DNA of 59,956 bases. Source: Stieleria tagensis. GTDB taxonomy: Bacteria > Planctomycetota > Planctomycetia > Pirellulales > Pirellulaceae. Each line of letters starts with the position of its first letter. Within the stretch, counting starts at the first letter, position 1. The position numbers and the translations under genes are program-made. Under the pieces are notes generated by a model, which worked only from the letters and a program-made list of their open reading frames with translations, did no database searches and had not been told where the DNA came from. Location of the stretch: NCBI RefSeq assembly GCF_024129865.1, contig NZ_JAMYFE010000119.1, forward strand, positions 1-59,956, given 5' to 3'. Positions 27,288-38,700 of the stretch are shown one piece after another.

Positions 27288-29270
27288 ATGGATGCACCTG
27301 ATCCGATGGGCGAATTAGACATCGCAGACTTCCAAGGGATTGCCGTTTGTGCGGGCCTGGGTGATCCAGAACTTGCCGAATTGGTTGCCGCATGCAGCCT
27401 TCACCAAACCGCGACCGCATGGACCCCCGTGGTGGTTGGAACCGACTTGCGTTTTGCCCTCTGCTTTGTGATCGAGGGGCGAGCCCGACTGGTTCGTCGC
27501 AGCGAACCGGTCGCCCCAAACGAGGATGCCATCCTCAGCGAACTTGTCGCCGGTGATGCGTTTGCCTATTCAGCGGAATTGATGCAGCGTTTCGGTCGTC
27601 GCGTCGAGCTACAGGCTGATCAGCACGCGCGTCTGGCGATCGTCCAGGACGATGCAGCGATGCAATTATTGGCATCATTGCCAATGCTGCATGAAAACCT
27701 ATTGAACGCATCGCGACTGCAAATCGAGCGGCGGTACTATCAAGTCGTCGGAGACGATTTTCACTGGCTAGGCCTTCCCTTGCTGCTGAGTGACCCGCAT
27801 TTGGATTACCCACAATCCGTCTCGCGCGACGTCCCTGCCGACAAACTCGCATCCGATACCAACACCGGTTCAAAAAACCATTCGCTTGGCAGCACAGCAA
27901 GCACCAGCCGGTCTGTCGCCGGCGATGGCGTGACCGGCAACCGAAACACCAAACAGCCACTCCGGATTGGCATCGTCTCGACCACCCCGCGCTGCGGCTC
28001 AATCGGAACGGCAATGCGGGACGAGTTTCTGCAACGCGGCGAAGCCGTTTGCCTGGTCGACGCGAAAGCACTGCCCGACTCTGCCAGCGATGACCGGTCG
28101 GTCACGCCACCGGGACGAGTGCTGGTCGGCATCGACTGGTTTGACACCACGACCGAATCAACGCCCCAACGACTCGACGCGATCGAGCGCTGCGATCACG
28201 TGCTCTGGTGCTGTGACAACCAGCACCCCAATCCCACGATGGAGAAACTGCCCGACGAATTGGTCCGCCAAGATCGACGCTGGGCGTCCAAGATAACCTG
28301 CGTGCAATTGCTGGATCCAGGCCAACAACTGGGCCGCAAACAATGGTGCAGCCCGACACTTGAGCAACGCGACTTTCTGTGTCGAGTGACACCGCAGGGC
28401 AACCTAAACCGCAGCGACGTTCGACGGCTGACCCGTCATTTTCGCGCAACATCAACCGGACTGGCACTCGGCGGTGGCGGCGCAAGAGGGACCGCGCACT
28501 TGGGTGCGTTACGACTGTTTGATCGCTTCGAGATCGATTTCGATCGGATCAGTGGAACCAGTGTGGGAGCGATGATCGGAGTCGGGTATGCCGCCGGTCT
28601 GACGCCTGATTTTTTGATCGATACATTTTCGACTCGGCTCAAACCCCACGACATGCTCGATGCACTTCCGGGTGGCAGACGCCTGTTCCTGTTCGGAAGA
28701 TTTCAAATGCGTGCCTGGGAAGCGATGCTGCGTGAATATTACCACGATTGGAGCTTTGAACAGCTGCCGGTTCCGTTCAGCATTGTCACGACCGATCTGG
28801 TATCCGGCCGCGCGGTCATTCGCGAGAGCGGGGACTTGGTCACCGCGATTCTGGAAAGCATCAACGTGCCTATTCTGGCGAAACCGATCTTGCGCGCCGG
28901 TCAGATGCTGGTCGACGGTGGCGTGGTCAACAATTTGCCAGCGAGCACTCTCAGGGACCGTGGTGCCAAAATTGTGGTCGGTGTTGACGTGACCAAAGAA
29001 ATCCCAGAGCAATTCAACGGTGCCACTGAAACAACGCCGCTGGAGCAAATGGAGATGCCCAATCGTTTCGAAACGGCGTACCGCGTGATGGACATCGCGC
29101 GGTTTGCATCCTCGCAACTACAAATGTTGGCGGCCGATTTTGTGATCGAACCGGACACCCGAGACTATGACTTCGCCGACTTTGCCGAGGCGCGTTCCAT
29201 TGCCAAGGTCGGCGAACTGGCAGCACAGAAGTTGCTGCCAGAAATACGTTCGACTTGGATCACCCTCTAA
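27288..29270 (+). CDS. Patatin-like phospholipase with cNMP-binding-like N-terminus (NTE type)
   Basis: A 660-residue protein. Residues 1-150 fit a cyclic-nucleotide-binding-like beta roll. A linker and a Rossmann-like middle region (around 222-380, starting RIGIVSTTPRCGSIG, without a good P-loop) follow. The patatin domain starts at about 390 with the oxyanion loop GGGGARG (395-401), the nucleophile motif GTSVG (Ser425) and the DGG dyad (Asp543). The arrangement matches bacterial relatives of neuropathy target esterase, which hydrolyse lysophospholipids. It follows the membrane protein gene by 50 bases, with AAGGA and GGAG upstream of its ATG. Confidence 0.9.
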   Translation: MDAPDPMGELDIADFQGIAVCAGLGDPELAELVAACSLHQTATAWTPVVVGTDLRFALCFVIEGRARLVRRSEPVAPNEDAILSELVAGDAFAYSAELMQRFGRRVELQADQHARLAIVQDDAAMQLLASLPMLHENLLNASRLQIERRYYQVVGDDFHWLGLPLLLSDPHLDYPQSVSRDVPADKLASDTNTGSKNHSLGSTASTSRSVAGDGVTGNRNTKQPLRIGIVSTTPRCGSIGTAMRDEFLQRGEAVCLVDAKALPDSASDDRSVTPPGRVLVGIDWFDTTTESTPQRLDAIERCDHVLWCCDNQHPNPTMEKLPDELVRQDRRWASKITCVQLLDPGQQLGRKQWCSPTLEQRDFLCRVTPQGNLNRSDVRRLTRHFRATSTGLALGGGGARGTAHLGALRLFDRFEIDFDRISGTSVGAMIGVGYAAGLTPDFLIDTFSTRLKPHDMLDALPGGRRLFLFGRFQMRAWEAMLREYYHDWSFEQLPVPFSIVTTDLVSGRAVIRESGDLVTAILESINVPILAKPILRAGQMLVDGGVVNNLPASTLRDRGAKIVVGVDVTKEIPEQFNGATETTPLEQMEMPNRFETAYRVMDIARFASSQLQMLAADFVIEPDTRDYDFADFAEARSIAKVGELAAQKLLPEIRSTWITL

Positions 29271-29329
29271 GACAACGAGAACACGCCTGCGGCGGCCTGC
29301 CCACGAGCTCCTTTCGGAAAGAGAGGGGA

Positions 29330-29605
29330 TCAGCTCGATTCTTTGATTGCTTTACGCACGCGGTCAAAACCGGCAAGCATCTCCCCCGCAGCGAGCTGGA
29401 GCGCTGCGGCGACTTGCTCGGCAGAATACTCGGCCGCCTCTTTGACCGGACTCAGCTGCTGCTCCAGTTCAAACACTTTGTCGGAAAGACGCTCGTATTC
29501 CTGATTCGCCTCCATCCCGCCGAGATGGATCTTGAGCTTCAGTTCGTCACGTTGTCGCTTGAGTTCATCAACCGCCCCTTCGACAGAGCTTGTTGGATCG
29601 ACCAT
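29330..29605 (-). CDS. Small coiled-coil protein, hypothetical
   Basis: From ATG 29605 the product has 91 residues. An AGAGGA ribosome binding site eight bases upstream decides this start over the longer frame that opens at 29680. It is almost wholly helical and charged, with heptad-like spacing (ELKRQRDELKLKIHLGGMEA and later KVFELEQQLSPV). No membrane segment or known domain. Similar short coiled-coil proteins occur beside many planctomycete genes, but no function is known to me. Confidence 0.7.
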   Translation of the reverse strand: MVDPTSSVEGAVDELKRQRDELKLKIHLGGMEANQEYERLSDKVFELEQQLSPVKEAAEYSAEQVAAALQLAAGEMLAGFDRVRKAIKESS

Positions 29606-29984
29606 TTCGGATTCCTCTTGCTGTAGATGCAGAAAAGCCCCGTCAGCCTGGCGTTTGCTATCGCTACATAATCCAGCCAACGTGTCGTCGGCCAGTGCCC
29701 AGGCGGGCGACCGCCGATTGTAGTGGAAAACGGAACCAATCGTTGTCGACCGCGGTTGATCCTAATTGGCGCAAAAGAGCCCAAGCGTCGCGTTCACCGT
29801 GCGGTCCCCAGGGGGCCGAGCAAACCAGCCAATAAACGAACCATTTTTTGCTGGATGTCGGCCCAGAACCGCAGGTTTTTCGAAACTTGCCGTTGGCCGA
29901 GACGTTAAAGCCTAGGAAACAGATTCCAGTGCGGAGTCTTGTTAGTCGGGATGAATCGCGTTTTCTTCTGTGGGAAATGGCCGG
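29606..29984. other. Divergent intergenic region, nothing recognised
   Basis: About 380 bases between the small coiled-coil gene (-) and the RG-rich membrane protein gene (+). Apart from a short ACCGCGGT palindrome and a GGTCCCC/GGGGGCC hairpin-like site around 29800-29818, no repeat, RNA gene or coding frame stands out. It presumably contains two promoters. Confidence 0.4.
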
Positions 29985-31250
29985 ATGGATATGAACGGGA
30001 ATCACTTGATCAAGACATCAATCTCCTCGCTGCGAGTGCTGGTCGCTTGCGGCGCGGCGCTGCTGGCGTTTTCCTGCACTGTTGGATGGTCCCAAACGGC
30101 AAAACTGGTGCCACGCCCACCGGCTGGGTACCTGTTCATTGACAGCGAATACATCGCGCCTCCCTACCAATTCAAATTCAGCGACGAAACGCTGACGATC
30201 AACGGTCGCGAATTCACCAAAGACTCGTTTGACCTGTCCCAATACGAAACCTCTGAACGAGACGGTCGAGGCGGCGAGGGTCGTGGATGGGAAGGCCGCG
30301 GATGGGACGGTCGTGGCTGGAATGAACGCGGCAGGGACGATCGCGACTGGGACGAACGTGGATCGCGAGGCCGCGGACGCATGACGCAGAGCGAGCGTGA
30401 CGATTCACGATTCGGACGCAGTGGCGACGAACCGGAATTTCGCCGCGTCGGATACCCCGGGTTTCGCCGCCCGCAACGCACGCCGCTCGCCAGGCTGTGC
30501 GATGACATTGAAACCACCAGCTTTGGCACCGTGACGGTGCTCTACACCGGCGGCTCACCACTGTTCGTATCGCTCACACGCGAAGGCTACGACCTGCTGA
30601 AGACACTTAGCGGTCATCAAAGCGTCACGTCGATCAGCAACGACACATCATCCCAGATCCCCACTGAACTGCGCAATGACACCGACGTGGAAACCTGGAA
30701 TCGCCTGGTCCACGAATTTCAACCCACCGAAAGCTTTCTCAGTCGAGCGACGACTGACCTGGAGCGACTGGAAAATGCTGCCGTCGATGGCGACCGCGTG
30801 ATTTCAGCCGGCTACTGGATGAACAAGATTTCCTATCCGCTGACCGTGTTTGCGATGGTGGTCGTGGTACTGGGATTCGGACACCTGCTGTCGAACCGGC
30901 CCAACATCGAGAAAACGGCAGGCGACAACGAGCAAGACGATTGGCTGAAGCAACGCCGGGTGGTGGGCCAGTCACTGCTGATCGTCGGACTGCTGTCGGC
31001 AGTGGACCTGATCTGGACCATCGGGACCGCCAATGCGGGACTGATGCGTGAACTGAATCCACTGGGCAGCGGACTGATCGACCAACCCGTCCTGCTGTTC
31101 CTGTTCAAAACCGCGGTGACGACCATTTCGATCGCGATTCTGTACAGCCTGCATCGCCGCCCGGTCGCCCAAGTCGCCTCGTGGTGGTGCTGCCTGCTGT
31201 TGACACTGCTGACGGCCCGCTGGGTCGTGTTTCAGTCGATGTTCCTGTAG
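29985..31250 (+). CDS. Membrane protein with Arg/Gly/Trp-rich segment and DUF5658-like C-terminus
   Basis: About 421 residues from ATG 29985 (29991 is also possible; the frame opens earlier at a GTG). A signal-like hydrophobic segment (VACGAALLAFSCTVGWS) leads. Codons at about 30259-30380 encode a low-complexity run built from GRGW, GRGWDGRGWNERG and DRDWDERG units. After a soluble region come four membrane segments. The last part, SAVDLIWTIGTANAG then ELNPLGSGLI, matches the D..T..G...ELNPL signature of DUF5658 membrane proteins. Function unknown. It precedes rpoB by about 630 bases. Confidence 0.75.
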   Translation: MDMNGNHLIKTSISSLRVLVACGAALLAFSCTVGWSQTAKLVPRPPAGYLFIDSEYIAPPYQFKFSDETLTINGREFTKDSFDLSQYETSERDGRGGEGRGWEGRGWDGRGWNERGRDDRDWDERGSRGRGRMTQSERDDSRFGRSGDEPEFRRVGYPGFRRPQRTPLARLCDDIETTSFGTVTVLYTGGSPLFVSLTREGYDLLKTLSGHQSVTSISNDTSSQIPTELRNDTDVETWNRLVHEFQPTESFLSRATTDLERLENAAVDGDRVISAGYWMNKISYPLTVFAMVVVVLGFGHLLSNRPNIEKTAGDNEQDDWLKQRRVVGQSLLIVGLLSAVDLIWTIGTANAGLMRELNPLGSGLIDQPVLLFLFKTAVTTISIAILYSLHRRPVAQVASWWCCLLLTLLTARWVVFQSMFL

Positions 31251-31880
31251 GCCCCTCAATCACTCGTGGCAGCAAACCGCCGCGAGCGAATCTAGCGCAA
31301 GAACAGCAAGGTTTTTAGCAAAACTTTTTTTCGGCGGCCGGCGAGGCCCCGCAGCACGCTCGACAGACCGGCGAGACAATACCGCAAGTCGTTACGGATG
31401 CTGCACTTGCGACGCCAATCCGGCCAACAGCACAATTCGGGCCAGTTTTTGATGCTTGGGCTTTCCTCCCGCGGCACCTTGTGATACTCTGCCGGATCGA
31501 GCCTAGGTCCCAGCCGTCCGTTTTCGTGTCGATGGCAGTCACGCTGTTTTGGCGAACGCGTTTTTCGCAACCGACTGTGTCTGTCCTGACTGTGCCGCCC
31601 ATCGGCAGAGCCAGGTTTGCGCTATCGGTCTCGATTCATGTGCGTCTTACTTGCGTCGCATCGCAGGGGTGTTCTTGGTGCCCAGTCTCGCCCGTAACCG
31701 ACCCAGTTCTTTCCCGCGACCGAATGTCCGCACCTCCGATTTGTCACGTCGATCGGAATACCGAACCTATCAGGGCACCGAGTTTGTCGCAGCATCAATG
31801 TTTGTAACAGTTCGGTCGATTCCAGCCCGATAGCCGTCCGAGATCACGGATCTCAAGTCCAGCAGGAGCTTTCTTTACCG
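31251..31880 (+). promoter_or_regulatory. Long upstream region of rpoB
   Basis: About 630 bases without a credible gene. A hairpin CTCGTGGC/GCCGCGAG at 31263-31286 lies just after the preceding gene and could contribute to its 3' end, though no T-run follows immediately. No ribosomal protein gene (rplJ, rplL) lies here, which is unlike most bacteria. An AGGAG ribosome binding site at 31864-31868 precedes the rpoB ATG. The rpoB promoter must be in this region, but I cannot place it with confidence. Confidence 0.5.
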
Positions 31881-34800
31881 ATGGCAGTCACGTCCCAGCG
31901 TCGTCTTCAGCCCACGTCCATCCGTCACTTTGGTACCGATCAAGGGAGCTTCGAGCTGCCCGATCTGACCGCGTTGCAAACGGCTTCTTACAAGGAGTTT
32001 TTGCAGGAAGACGCGGCCCCAACGTCACGCGACGACCATGGGCTGGAAAGTGTCCTTCGCGAAATCTTTCCAATCGCCAGCTACGACGGCAACATCACGC
32101 TGGAGTACTTGCGCTACGAGCTTGGAAAGCCTCGCTATACCAGCCAAGAATGTCGTCAATTGCGACTGACCTACGGGCTGCCGTTGCGCATTTGGTTGCG
32201 ACTGAATCGCGAAGAACCGCACGAGGAAGAGGTCTATCTGGGCGACATGCCGATCATGATGGGCGGCGGTGAATTCATCATCAACGGTGCCGAGCGCGTC
32301 GTCGTCAGCCAGTTGCACCGTTCACCCGGTGTGGACTTTGTTTGGGACACGGACACCACCACCGACCGCAAGCTGCCCTCCTGTCGGGTGATCCCCGAAC
32401 GTGGCAGTTGGGTCGAGTTCAATGTCACCAAAAAGGACGCATTGACCGTTCGGATTGACCAGAGCGGTAAATTCGCAGCGACGACATTGCTGCGGGCGAT
32501 GGACCCCAAGTTCTCGACCGATGCCGACATCCTGCAAGCGTTTTACCCGACCCGCACCGAAAAGCTTTCCAGCATCAAGAGTGCGGCGAAAATCGAAGGC
32601 AAAATCGCCGTCGACGATGTCGTGTACCCCAGCGGCAGCGAGCGCGCCGGTGAAATCATCATCGAAGCGGCTCACCGGATCACCAAAGAAATTGCGGAAA
32701 CGATCTGTGTCGCCGAAGTGACCAGCATTCAGTGCATGGACGCGCCCAAGGTGCCGTTGATTTTCAACACCTTGATGGACGACAACACCGCCAGCCACGA
32801 AGAAGCGTTGCTGCGGATCTACCAGCGTCTGCGTCCGGGCAACCCGCCGCAACTGGAAAAAGCACGTGTCCTGTTCGAAGAAAAATTCTACGACGACAAC
32901 CGCTATCGCCTGGGCAAGGTTGGCCGCTTCCGTCTGAACCGAAAACTCGGCTTGGGCGTCAGCGAATCGGTGATGACCCTGCGTCCAGACGACATCATCG
33001 AATCGATCCGCTACCTGATCGAACTGTTCGATCCCGATAGCACTGCCGAAATCGACGACATCGACCATCTCGGCAATCGTCGCCTGCGGACCATTGATGA
33101 ATTGGCCTGCGAAGAACTTCGCAAGGGATTCTTGAAACTGCGTCGAACCGTGCAAGAGCGGATGAGCGTCAAAGATGCTCAAGACATGACGCCGCGATCG
33201 CTGATCAACCCGAAAAGCGTTTCCGCTGCGATCGATTACTTCTTCGGTCGCGGTGAACTGTCCCAGGTCGTTGACCAGACAAACCCGCTCAGCCAACTGA
33301 CACACGAGCGACGCTTGTCCGCGCTCGGCCCAGGCGGTTTGAACCGAAAACGCGCCGGATTCGAAGTCCGTGACGTGCACATTTCGCACTACGGTCGGAT
33401 CTGCCCGATTGAGACACCGGAAGGGACCAACATTGGTCTGATCAGCTCGCTGGCGATTTACGCCGGCGTCGATGATTACGGTTTCCTGATCACTCCCTAT
33501 CGCTGTGTCAAAGAGGGCAAGGTCACCGAGGAAGTCGTTTGGTTGCGTGCCGACGAAGAAAACGAAGCCTATGTGGCGCCGGCTGACACCGCGGTCAAAG
33601 ACGGCGAATTGGTACCCGGTCCCAACTTGATCGCTCGCGTCCGCAGTGACTTTAAAATTGTCCAACCCGGACAGGTCAACTACATGGACGTCGCGCCCAG
33701 CCAGATGGTCGGCGTCTCTGCCGGGCTGATTCCGTTCCTAGAGCATGACGATGCAAACCGCGCCTTGATGGGTTCGAACATGCAGCGTCAAGCGGTACCA
33801 CTGTTGGTGGCCGAACCACCGATCGTCGGCACCGGGATGGAACGCGAAGTCGCCCGCAACAGCGCCATGGTCGTACGGGCACGCCGCGCCGGAAAAGTCA
33901 CCTATGTGGACTCGTCGCGGATCGAAATCGGTAGCGATCATTACGAGCTGAAAAAATATCAGGGGCTGAACGAACGCACCTGCCAAAACCAAAAACCGCT
34001 GGTCCGACTCGGAGACGAAGTCAAGGAAAGTCAGATCATCGCTGACGGCGCCGCGACCCGAAACGGCGAACTGGCACTCGGCCGGAATGTGTTGGTCGGG
34101 TTCATGTCGTTCGACGGATTCAACTACGAAGACGCGATCATCATCAGCGAAGAATTGGTGCGGAACGACACCTACACGTCGATTCACATCGAAGACTTTG
34201 ATGTTGAAATTCGCGAGACCAAACTGGGCCGCGAAGAATTCACCCGTGACATCCCCAATGTCAGCGAAAAAGCACTTCGCAACCTGGACGAAAGCGGCAT
34301 TGTTCAAGTCGGTACCTATGTCAAACCGGGCGACATCCTGGTCGGCAAGGTCAGCCCGAAAAGCAAGACCGAACTGACGCCGGAAGAAAAACTGCTGCAC
34401 GCGATTTTCGGCCGTGCCGGTGAAGACGTCAAAAATGACTCGCTAGAAGTTCCTTCGGGAATCGAAGGCATCGTCATCGACACCCACAAGTTCTCACGCC
34501 GGATGAGCTTGACCGAAGACGAGCGAAAGGAATTCGAGCGTGAATTGAAAGATGTCGAGGCATCTGGAAACGCGGAAATCGCCAGCACGTTTGAATCACT
34601 CGTCCGTGATTTGGAAGAGGCTGCGGGGACCAAGGTCAAAGATTCCACCGGCACCCCACTGGCCGACGGCCAAGACCCTAAATTCGTCGCCGAACGCGCC
34701 ATCGCATTCCGACTGGACCACATTCTGGACCAAGTCAAAGGCGATGACAAAAAGGCAGCGGTCGAAAAGGTCTACAAGGCCCAGTGGTCCAACGTCGAAC

Positions 34801-35603
34801 GAGCCATCGATCTGCGTGATCGCAAACTCAACAGCATGAAACGCGGTGATGAACTGCGTAGCGGCGTGTTGCAGATGGCTAAGATTTACATCGCCACCAA
34901 GCGTGTGATCAGCGTCGGTGACAAGATGGCCGGTCGTCACGGTAACAAAGGTGTGATCGCCAAGATCCTGCCGGTGGCTGACATGCCGTTCCTGCCCGAT
35001 GGGACTCCCTTGCAAATCCTGCTCAACCCGCTGGGCGTTCCCAGTCGGATGAACGTGGGTCAGATTTTGGAAACTCACCTCGGGTGGGCCGGTGCCAAAC
35101 TCGGGTTCCAATCGATCACGCCGGTCTTCAACGGTGCCAACGAGGAAGACATCAATGACGCTTTGGAAGAAGCCGATTTGCCACGTCACGGCAAGGTTCG
35201 TCTAAGTGACGGCCGAACCGGTGAACCGATGGAGCAAGAGACAACGGTCGGCTACATCTACATGCTGAAACTGCACCACTTGGTCGACGACAAGGTCCAC
35301 GCTCGAAGCACCGGACCGTACTCGTTGATCACCCAGCAACCGCTGGGCGGTAAAGCCCGCTTCGGCGGCCAACGTTTCGGCGAGATGGAAGTCTGGGCTC
35401 TGGAGGCCTATGGCGCCGCTTATATCTTGCAAGAGTTGTTGACGGTCAAAAGCGACGATGTCGAAGGCCGTACCAAGATCTACGAATCAATGGTCAAGGG
35501 CGAGAACACCCTGGAAGCCGGCACGCCTGCCAGCTTCGACGTTCTGACCAACGAGATTCGTGGCTTGGCACTGAACATGCAACTCGAAAAAAGACCTATC
35601 TAG
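31881..35603 (+). CDS. rpoB: DNA-directed RNA polymerase subunit beta
   Basis: A 1240-residue RpoB. Conserved blocks are present: [21 protein letters not shown], the rifampicin-pocket region [15 protein letters not shown] and the downstream [36 protein letters not shown], and the C-terminal [21 protein letters not shown]. In the rifampicin cluster the usual key residues (Gln462, Asp465, and the His, Arg and Ser further on) are kept, but Val463, Val464 and Thr467 replace the Phe, Met and Asn of E. coli. The protein is shorter than in E. coli (1342) because it lacks some lineage insertions. It is followed by rpoC on the same strand. Confidence 0.98.
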   Translation: MAVTSQRRLQPTSIRHFGTDQGSFELPDLTALQTASYKEFLQEDAAPTSRDDHGLESVLREIFPIASYDGNITLEYLRYELGKPRYTSQECRQLRLTYGLPLRIWLRLNREEPHEEEVYLGDMPIMMGGGEFIINGAERVVVSQLHRSPGVDFVWDTDTTTDRKLPSCRVIPERGSWVEFNVTKKDALTVRIDQSGKFAATTLLRAMDPKFSTDADILQAFYPTRTEKLSSIKSAAKIEGKIAVDDVVYPSGSERAGEIIIEAAHRITKEIAETICVAEVTSIQCMDAPKVPLIFNTLMDDNTASHEEALLRIYQRLRPGNPPQLEKARVLFEEKFYDDNRYRLGKVGRFRLNRKLGLGVSESVMTLRPDDIIESIRYLIELFDPDSTAEIDDIDHLGNRRLRTIDELACEELRKGFLKLRRTVQERMSVKDAQDMTPRSLINPKSVSAAIDYFFGRGELSQVVDQTNPLSQLTHERRLSALGPGGLNRKRAGFEVRDVHISHYGRICPIETPEGTNIGLISSLAIYAGVDDYGFLITPYRCVKEGKVTEEVVWLRADEENEAYVAPADTAVKDGELVPGPNLIARVRSDFKIVQPGQVNYMDVAPSQMVGVSAGLIPFLEHDDANRALMGSNMQRQAVPLLVAEPPIVGTGMEREVARNSAMVVRARRAGKVTYVDSSRIEIGSDHYELKKYQGLNERTCQNQKPLVRLGDEVKESQIIADGAATRNGELALGRNVLVGFMSFDGFNYEDAIIISEELVRNDTYTSIHIEDFDVEIRETKLGREEFTRDIPNVSEKALRNLDESGIVQVGTYVKPGDILVGKVSPKSKTELTPEEKLLHAIFGRAGEDVKNDSLEVPSGIEGIVIDTHKFSRRMSLTEDERKEFERELKDVEASGNAEIASTFESLVRDLEEAAGTKVKDSTGTPLADGQDPKFVAERAIAFRLDHILDQVKGDDKKAAVEKVYKAQWSNVERAIDLRDRKLNSMKRGDELRSGVLQMAKIYIATKRVISVGDKMAGRHGNKGVIAKILPVADMPFLPDGTPLQILLNPLGVPSRMNVGQILETHLGWAGAKLGFQSITPVFNGANEEDINDALEEADLPRHGKVRLSDGRTGEPMEQETTVGYIYMLKLHHLVDDKVHARSTGPYSLITQQPLGGKARFGGQRFGEMEVWALEAYGAAYILQELLTVKSDDVEGRTKIYESMVKGENTLEAGTPASFDVLTNEIRGLALNMQLEKRPI

Positions 35604-35655
35604 TTCTAGGGCCCTCTCTAGAAACCAGGGCATCGCCCGCTTGCATTAACAAGGA

Positions 35656-35692
35656 CGGGGACGGTTAAACCCAGCACGGTTTTTCGTCCCCG
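35656..35692 (+). repeat. Hairpin in the rpoB-rpoC spacer
   Basis: CGGGGACG at 35656-35663 pairs perfectly with CGTCCCCG at 35685-35692, and AAACC at 35667-35671 pairs with GGTTT at 35678-35682 inside it. This gives a stable interrupted stem in the 195-base spacer between rpoB and rpoC. No T-run follows on the plus strand, so it is not a simple intrinsic terminator. Processing, pausing or message stabilisation are possible roles. Confidence 0.55.
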
Positions 35693-35798
35693 ATTTGCAC
35701 CAAACGATTCGCGACGAACCTCTTGCATCACCGTCTGAATCGTTTCACTTTCGAACAACACCGCTCAGAGCGCTACGCTAACTGCTAAAGGCTTCCAC

Positions 35799-38700
35799 AT
35801 GTCGATTGGCGAAACCAGCAACTACGATCGCATTAACGATTATGCGTCGGTCCGAATTTCTTTGGCGCGACCGCAGGACATCAAGAGTTGGTCGTTTGGT
35901 GAAGTCAAAAAACCGGAAACGATCAATTACCGCACCTACCGTCCCGAAAAAGACGGTTTGTTCTGCGAACGCATTTTTGGACCTGAAAAGGACTGGGAAT
36001 GCGCCTGTGGCAAGTACCGGGGGATGAAATACAAAGGCATGATCTGTGACCGCTGTGGCGTGAAAGTCACGCACAGTCGCGTTCGTCGAAAACGAATGGG
36101 TCACATCGATCTGGCCGCGCCGGTCGTTCACATCTGGTTCTTCAAAGCCATGCCCTCGCGTCTGGGCAACCTGTTGAGCATGAAGACCAGCTCGCTTGAA
36201 AAAGTGATCTACTTCCAGGACTACGTGGTCGTTGATCCCGGCCAAACCGATCTGGAACATCAGCAATTGCTGACCGAAGAAGAATTCCGTGCGGCCCGTC
36301 AACAGTACGGCCCGGGAACCTTCGAAGCCGACATGGGTGCCGAAGCGGTTCGCAAACTGTTGAACCAGTTGGACCTGGTCGAACTGTCCGATCGACTGCG
36401 GATCGAACTCGAGGAAACCGGCAGCAAGCAAAAGAAGAAAGACCTGACCAACCGGTTGAAGATCGTCGAATCGATCCGTGACAGCGACAACCGTCCCGAG
36501 TGGATGGTGCTGGACGTGATCCCGGTGATTCCTCCGGACCTGCGCCCGTTGGTCCTGCTGGACAGCGGCAACTTTGCCACCAGCGATTTGAATGACCTGT
36601 ATCGCCGGATCATCAACCGCAACAACCGCTTGCGCAAGCTGGTCGACCTGAACGCGCCGGAAGTCATCATCCGCAACGAAAAACGGATGTTGCAACAATC
36701 CGTTGACGCGTTGTTTGACAACAATCGCTGCAAACGCCCGGTGCTCGGTTCGTCCAACCGACCCCTGAAATCTTTGACCGACATGATCAAAGGGAAACAG
36801 GGTCGTTTCCGTGAAAACCTTCTCGGCAAACGAGTCGATTATTCGGCGCGTTCGGTGATCGTGGTTGGACCGCGTTTGAAACTGCACCAGTGCGGTCTGC
36901 CAAAGAAGATCGCGTTGGAACTGTATCAACCGTTCATCATTCGCCGCTTGAAAGAACTCGGTCACGCCGACACGATCAAGTCCGCCAAGAAGATGCTCGA
37001 GCGCAAGGACGAAGAGGTTTGGGATATCCTGGAACAGGTCATCACCAACCACCCCGTGCTGCTCAACCGGGCACCCACGTTGCACCGGATGGGGATCCAG
37101 GCGTTTGAACCGACTTTGGTCGAAGGCAACGCGATCAACCTGCACCCGCTGGTTTGTAAAGGATTCAACGCTGACTTTGACGGCGACCAGATGGCCGTTC
37201 ACTTGCCGCTTTCGATTGAAGCCCAAGTCGAAGCGCATACGTTGATGATGAGTACCAACAACGTGTTTGCCCCGTCCAACGGGAAACCGATCATGAGCCC
37301 TTCACAGGACATCGTGATGGGTTGTTACTACATGACTTGCGAGTTGCCCGATCGCAAGGGCGAAGGCATGACGTTTGCCGGCTATGACGAAGTCGAATTC
37401 GCCTATGCCCAAGGCATCGTTGACCTGCACGCACGAATCAAGATGCGTCTGCCGCGCCACCAACGTCTGAAGAACGAAGACGAAAATTCCAAGTACGGCG
37501 CGATCATCGAAACCACACCTGGTCGCGTTCGCTTCAACGAAATGCTGCCCGACGGGATGGATTTCTACAACCGCGCGATGCGCAGTGGTGATTTGGCCCT
37601 CGCGATCAGTGACTGTTACCAACGCCTCGGTCGTCGTCCGACGATTCACTTGTTGGATGACATGATGCAGATGGGCTTCCGCGAATCGACCCGTAGCGGC
37701 CTGTCGTTCGCCACCGACGACTTGGTGACTCCCGATTCGAAAGTCGGCTTCATCAAAGAAGCTGAAAAGGAAGTCATGCGTCTGAAGAAAGCCTATGACC
37801 GTGGTCAGATGGCCGACGACGAACGATACAACATGGTATTGGACGAATGGACCAAGGCCCGCGAGTTGATCACCACCGACATGATGTCGGCCATGGAAAG
37901 CGACGTGCGAAAAGGCGGCTGGTACATTAACCCCGTCTTCTTGATGAGCCACTCCGGTGCACGGGGCGGTATCGCCCAGATTCGTCAGTTGGCCGGGATG
38001 CGTGGATTGATGGCCAAGCCGACCGGCGAGATCATCGAAACCCCGATTAAAGCCAACTTCCGCGAAGGCCTGTCGGTACTGGAATACTTCAGTTCCACCC
38101 ACGGTGCTCGGAAAGGTCTGGCGGACACTGCTCTCAAGACCGCCGACAGTGGTTACCTGACACGTAAACTGGCCGACGTCGCACAGAACGTTGTGATCAC
38201 GATGGACGATTGCCACACCACCCAGGGCATCACCAAGGGTGTTGTCTACCGTGGTGAAAAGGTCGAAGTCCGTTTGGCCGATTCGATCAACGGTCGCGTC
38301 AGTCGGAAATCGATCGTCAACCCGGTCACCGACGAAGTCGTGGTCGGTGAAAGCGAGATGATCACTCCCGAAATCGCTCGCAAGATCGAGCAGATGGGTC
38401 TGGAAAAACTGCAAGTCCGTTCGCCGATGACCTGCGACGCACCGTTGGGTGTTTGCCGCCGCTGCTACGGCATGGACATGTCCACCGGGGCCATGGTCGA
38501 AGAGGGCATGGCCGTCGGTATCATCGCCGCCCAGTCGATCGGTGAACCCGGTACTCAGCTGACCATGCGTACCTTCCACATCGGTGGTTCGGTTAGCAAG
38601 GCGATGCAAGAATCGGACATCAAGAGCAAGAAGGCCGGTGAAGTCCGGCTGACCCGAATCCGTGCGGTGGAAAACGCCGAGGGACGCAAGGTCGTTCTGA

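Noticed and set aside
29330-29680. Small coiled-coil gene considered as part of a toxin-antitoxin pair
   Set aside because: No partner gene overlaps or neighbours it in the expected arrangement, and it has no antitoxin-like DNA-binding motif.
32322-33665. 447-codon minus-strand frame inside rpoB, and similarly long minus-strand frames inside rpoC and trpE
   Set aside because: They are exact antisense shadows of highly conserved genes with strong codon bias and show no recognisable protein family.
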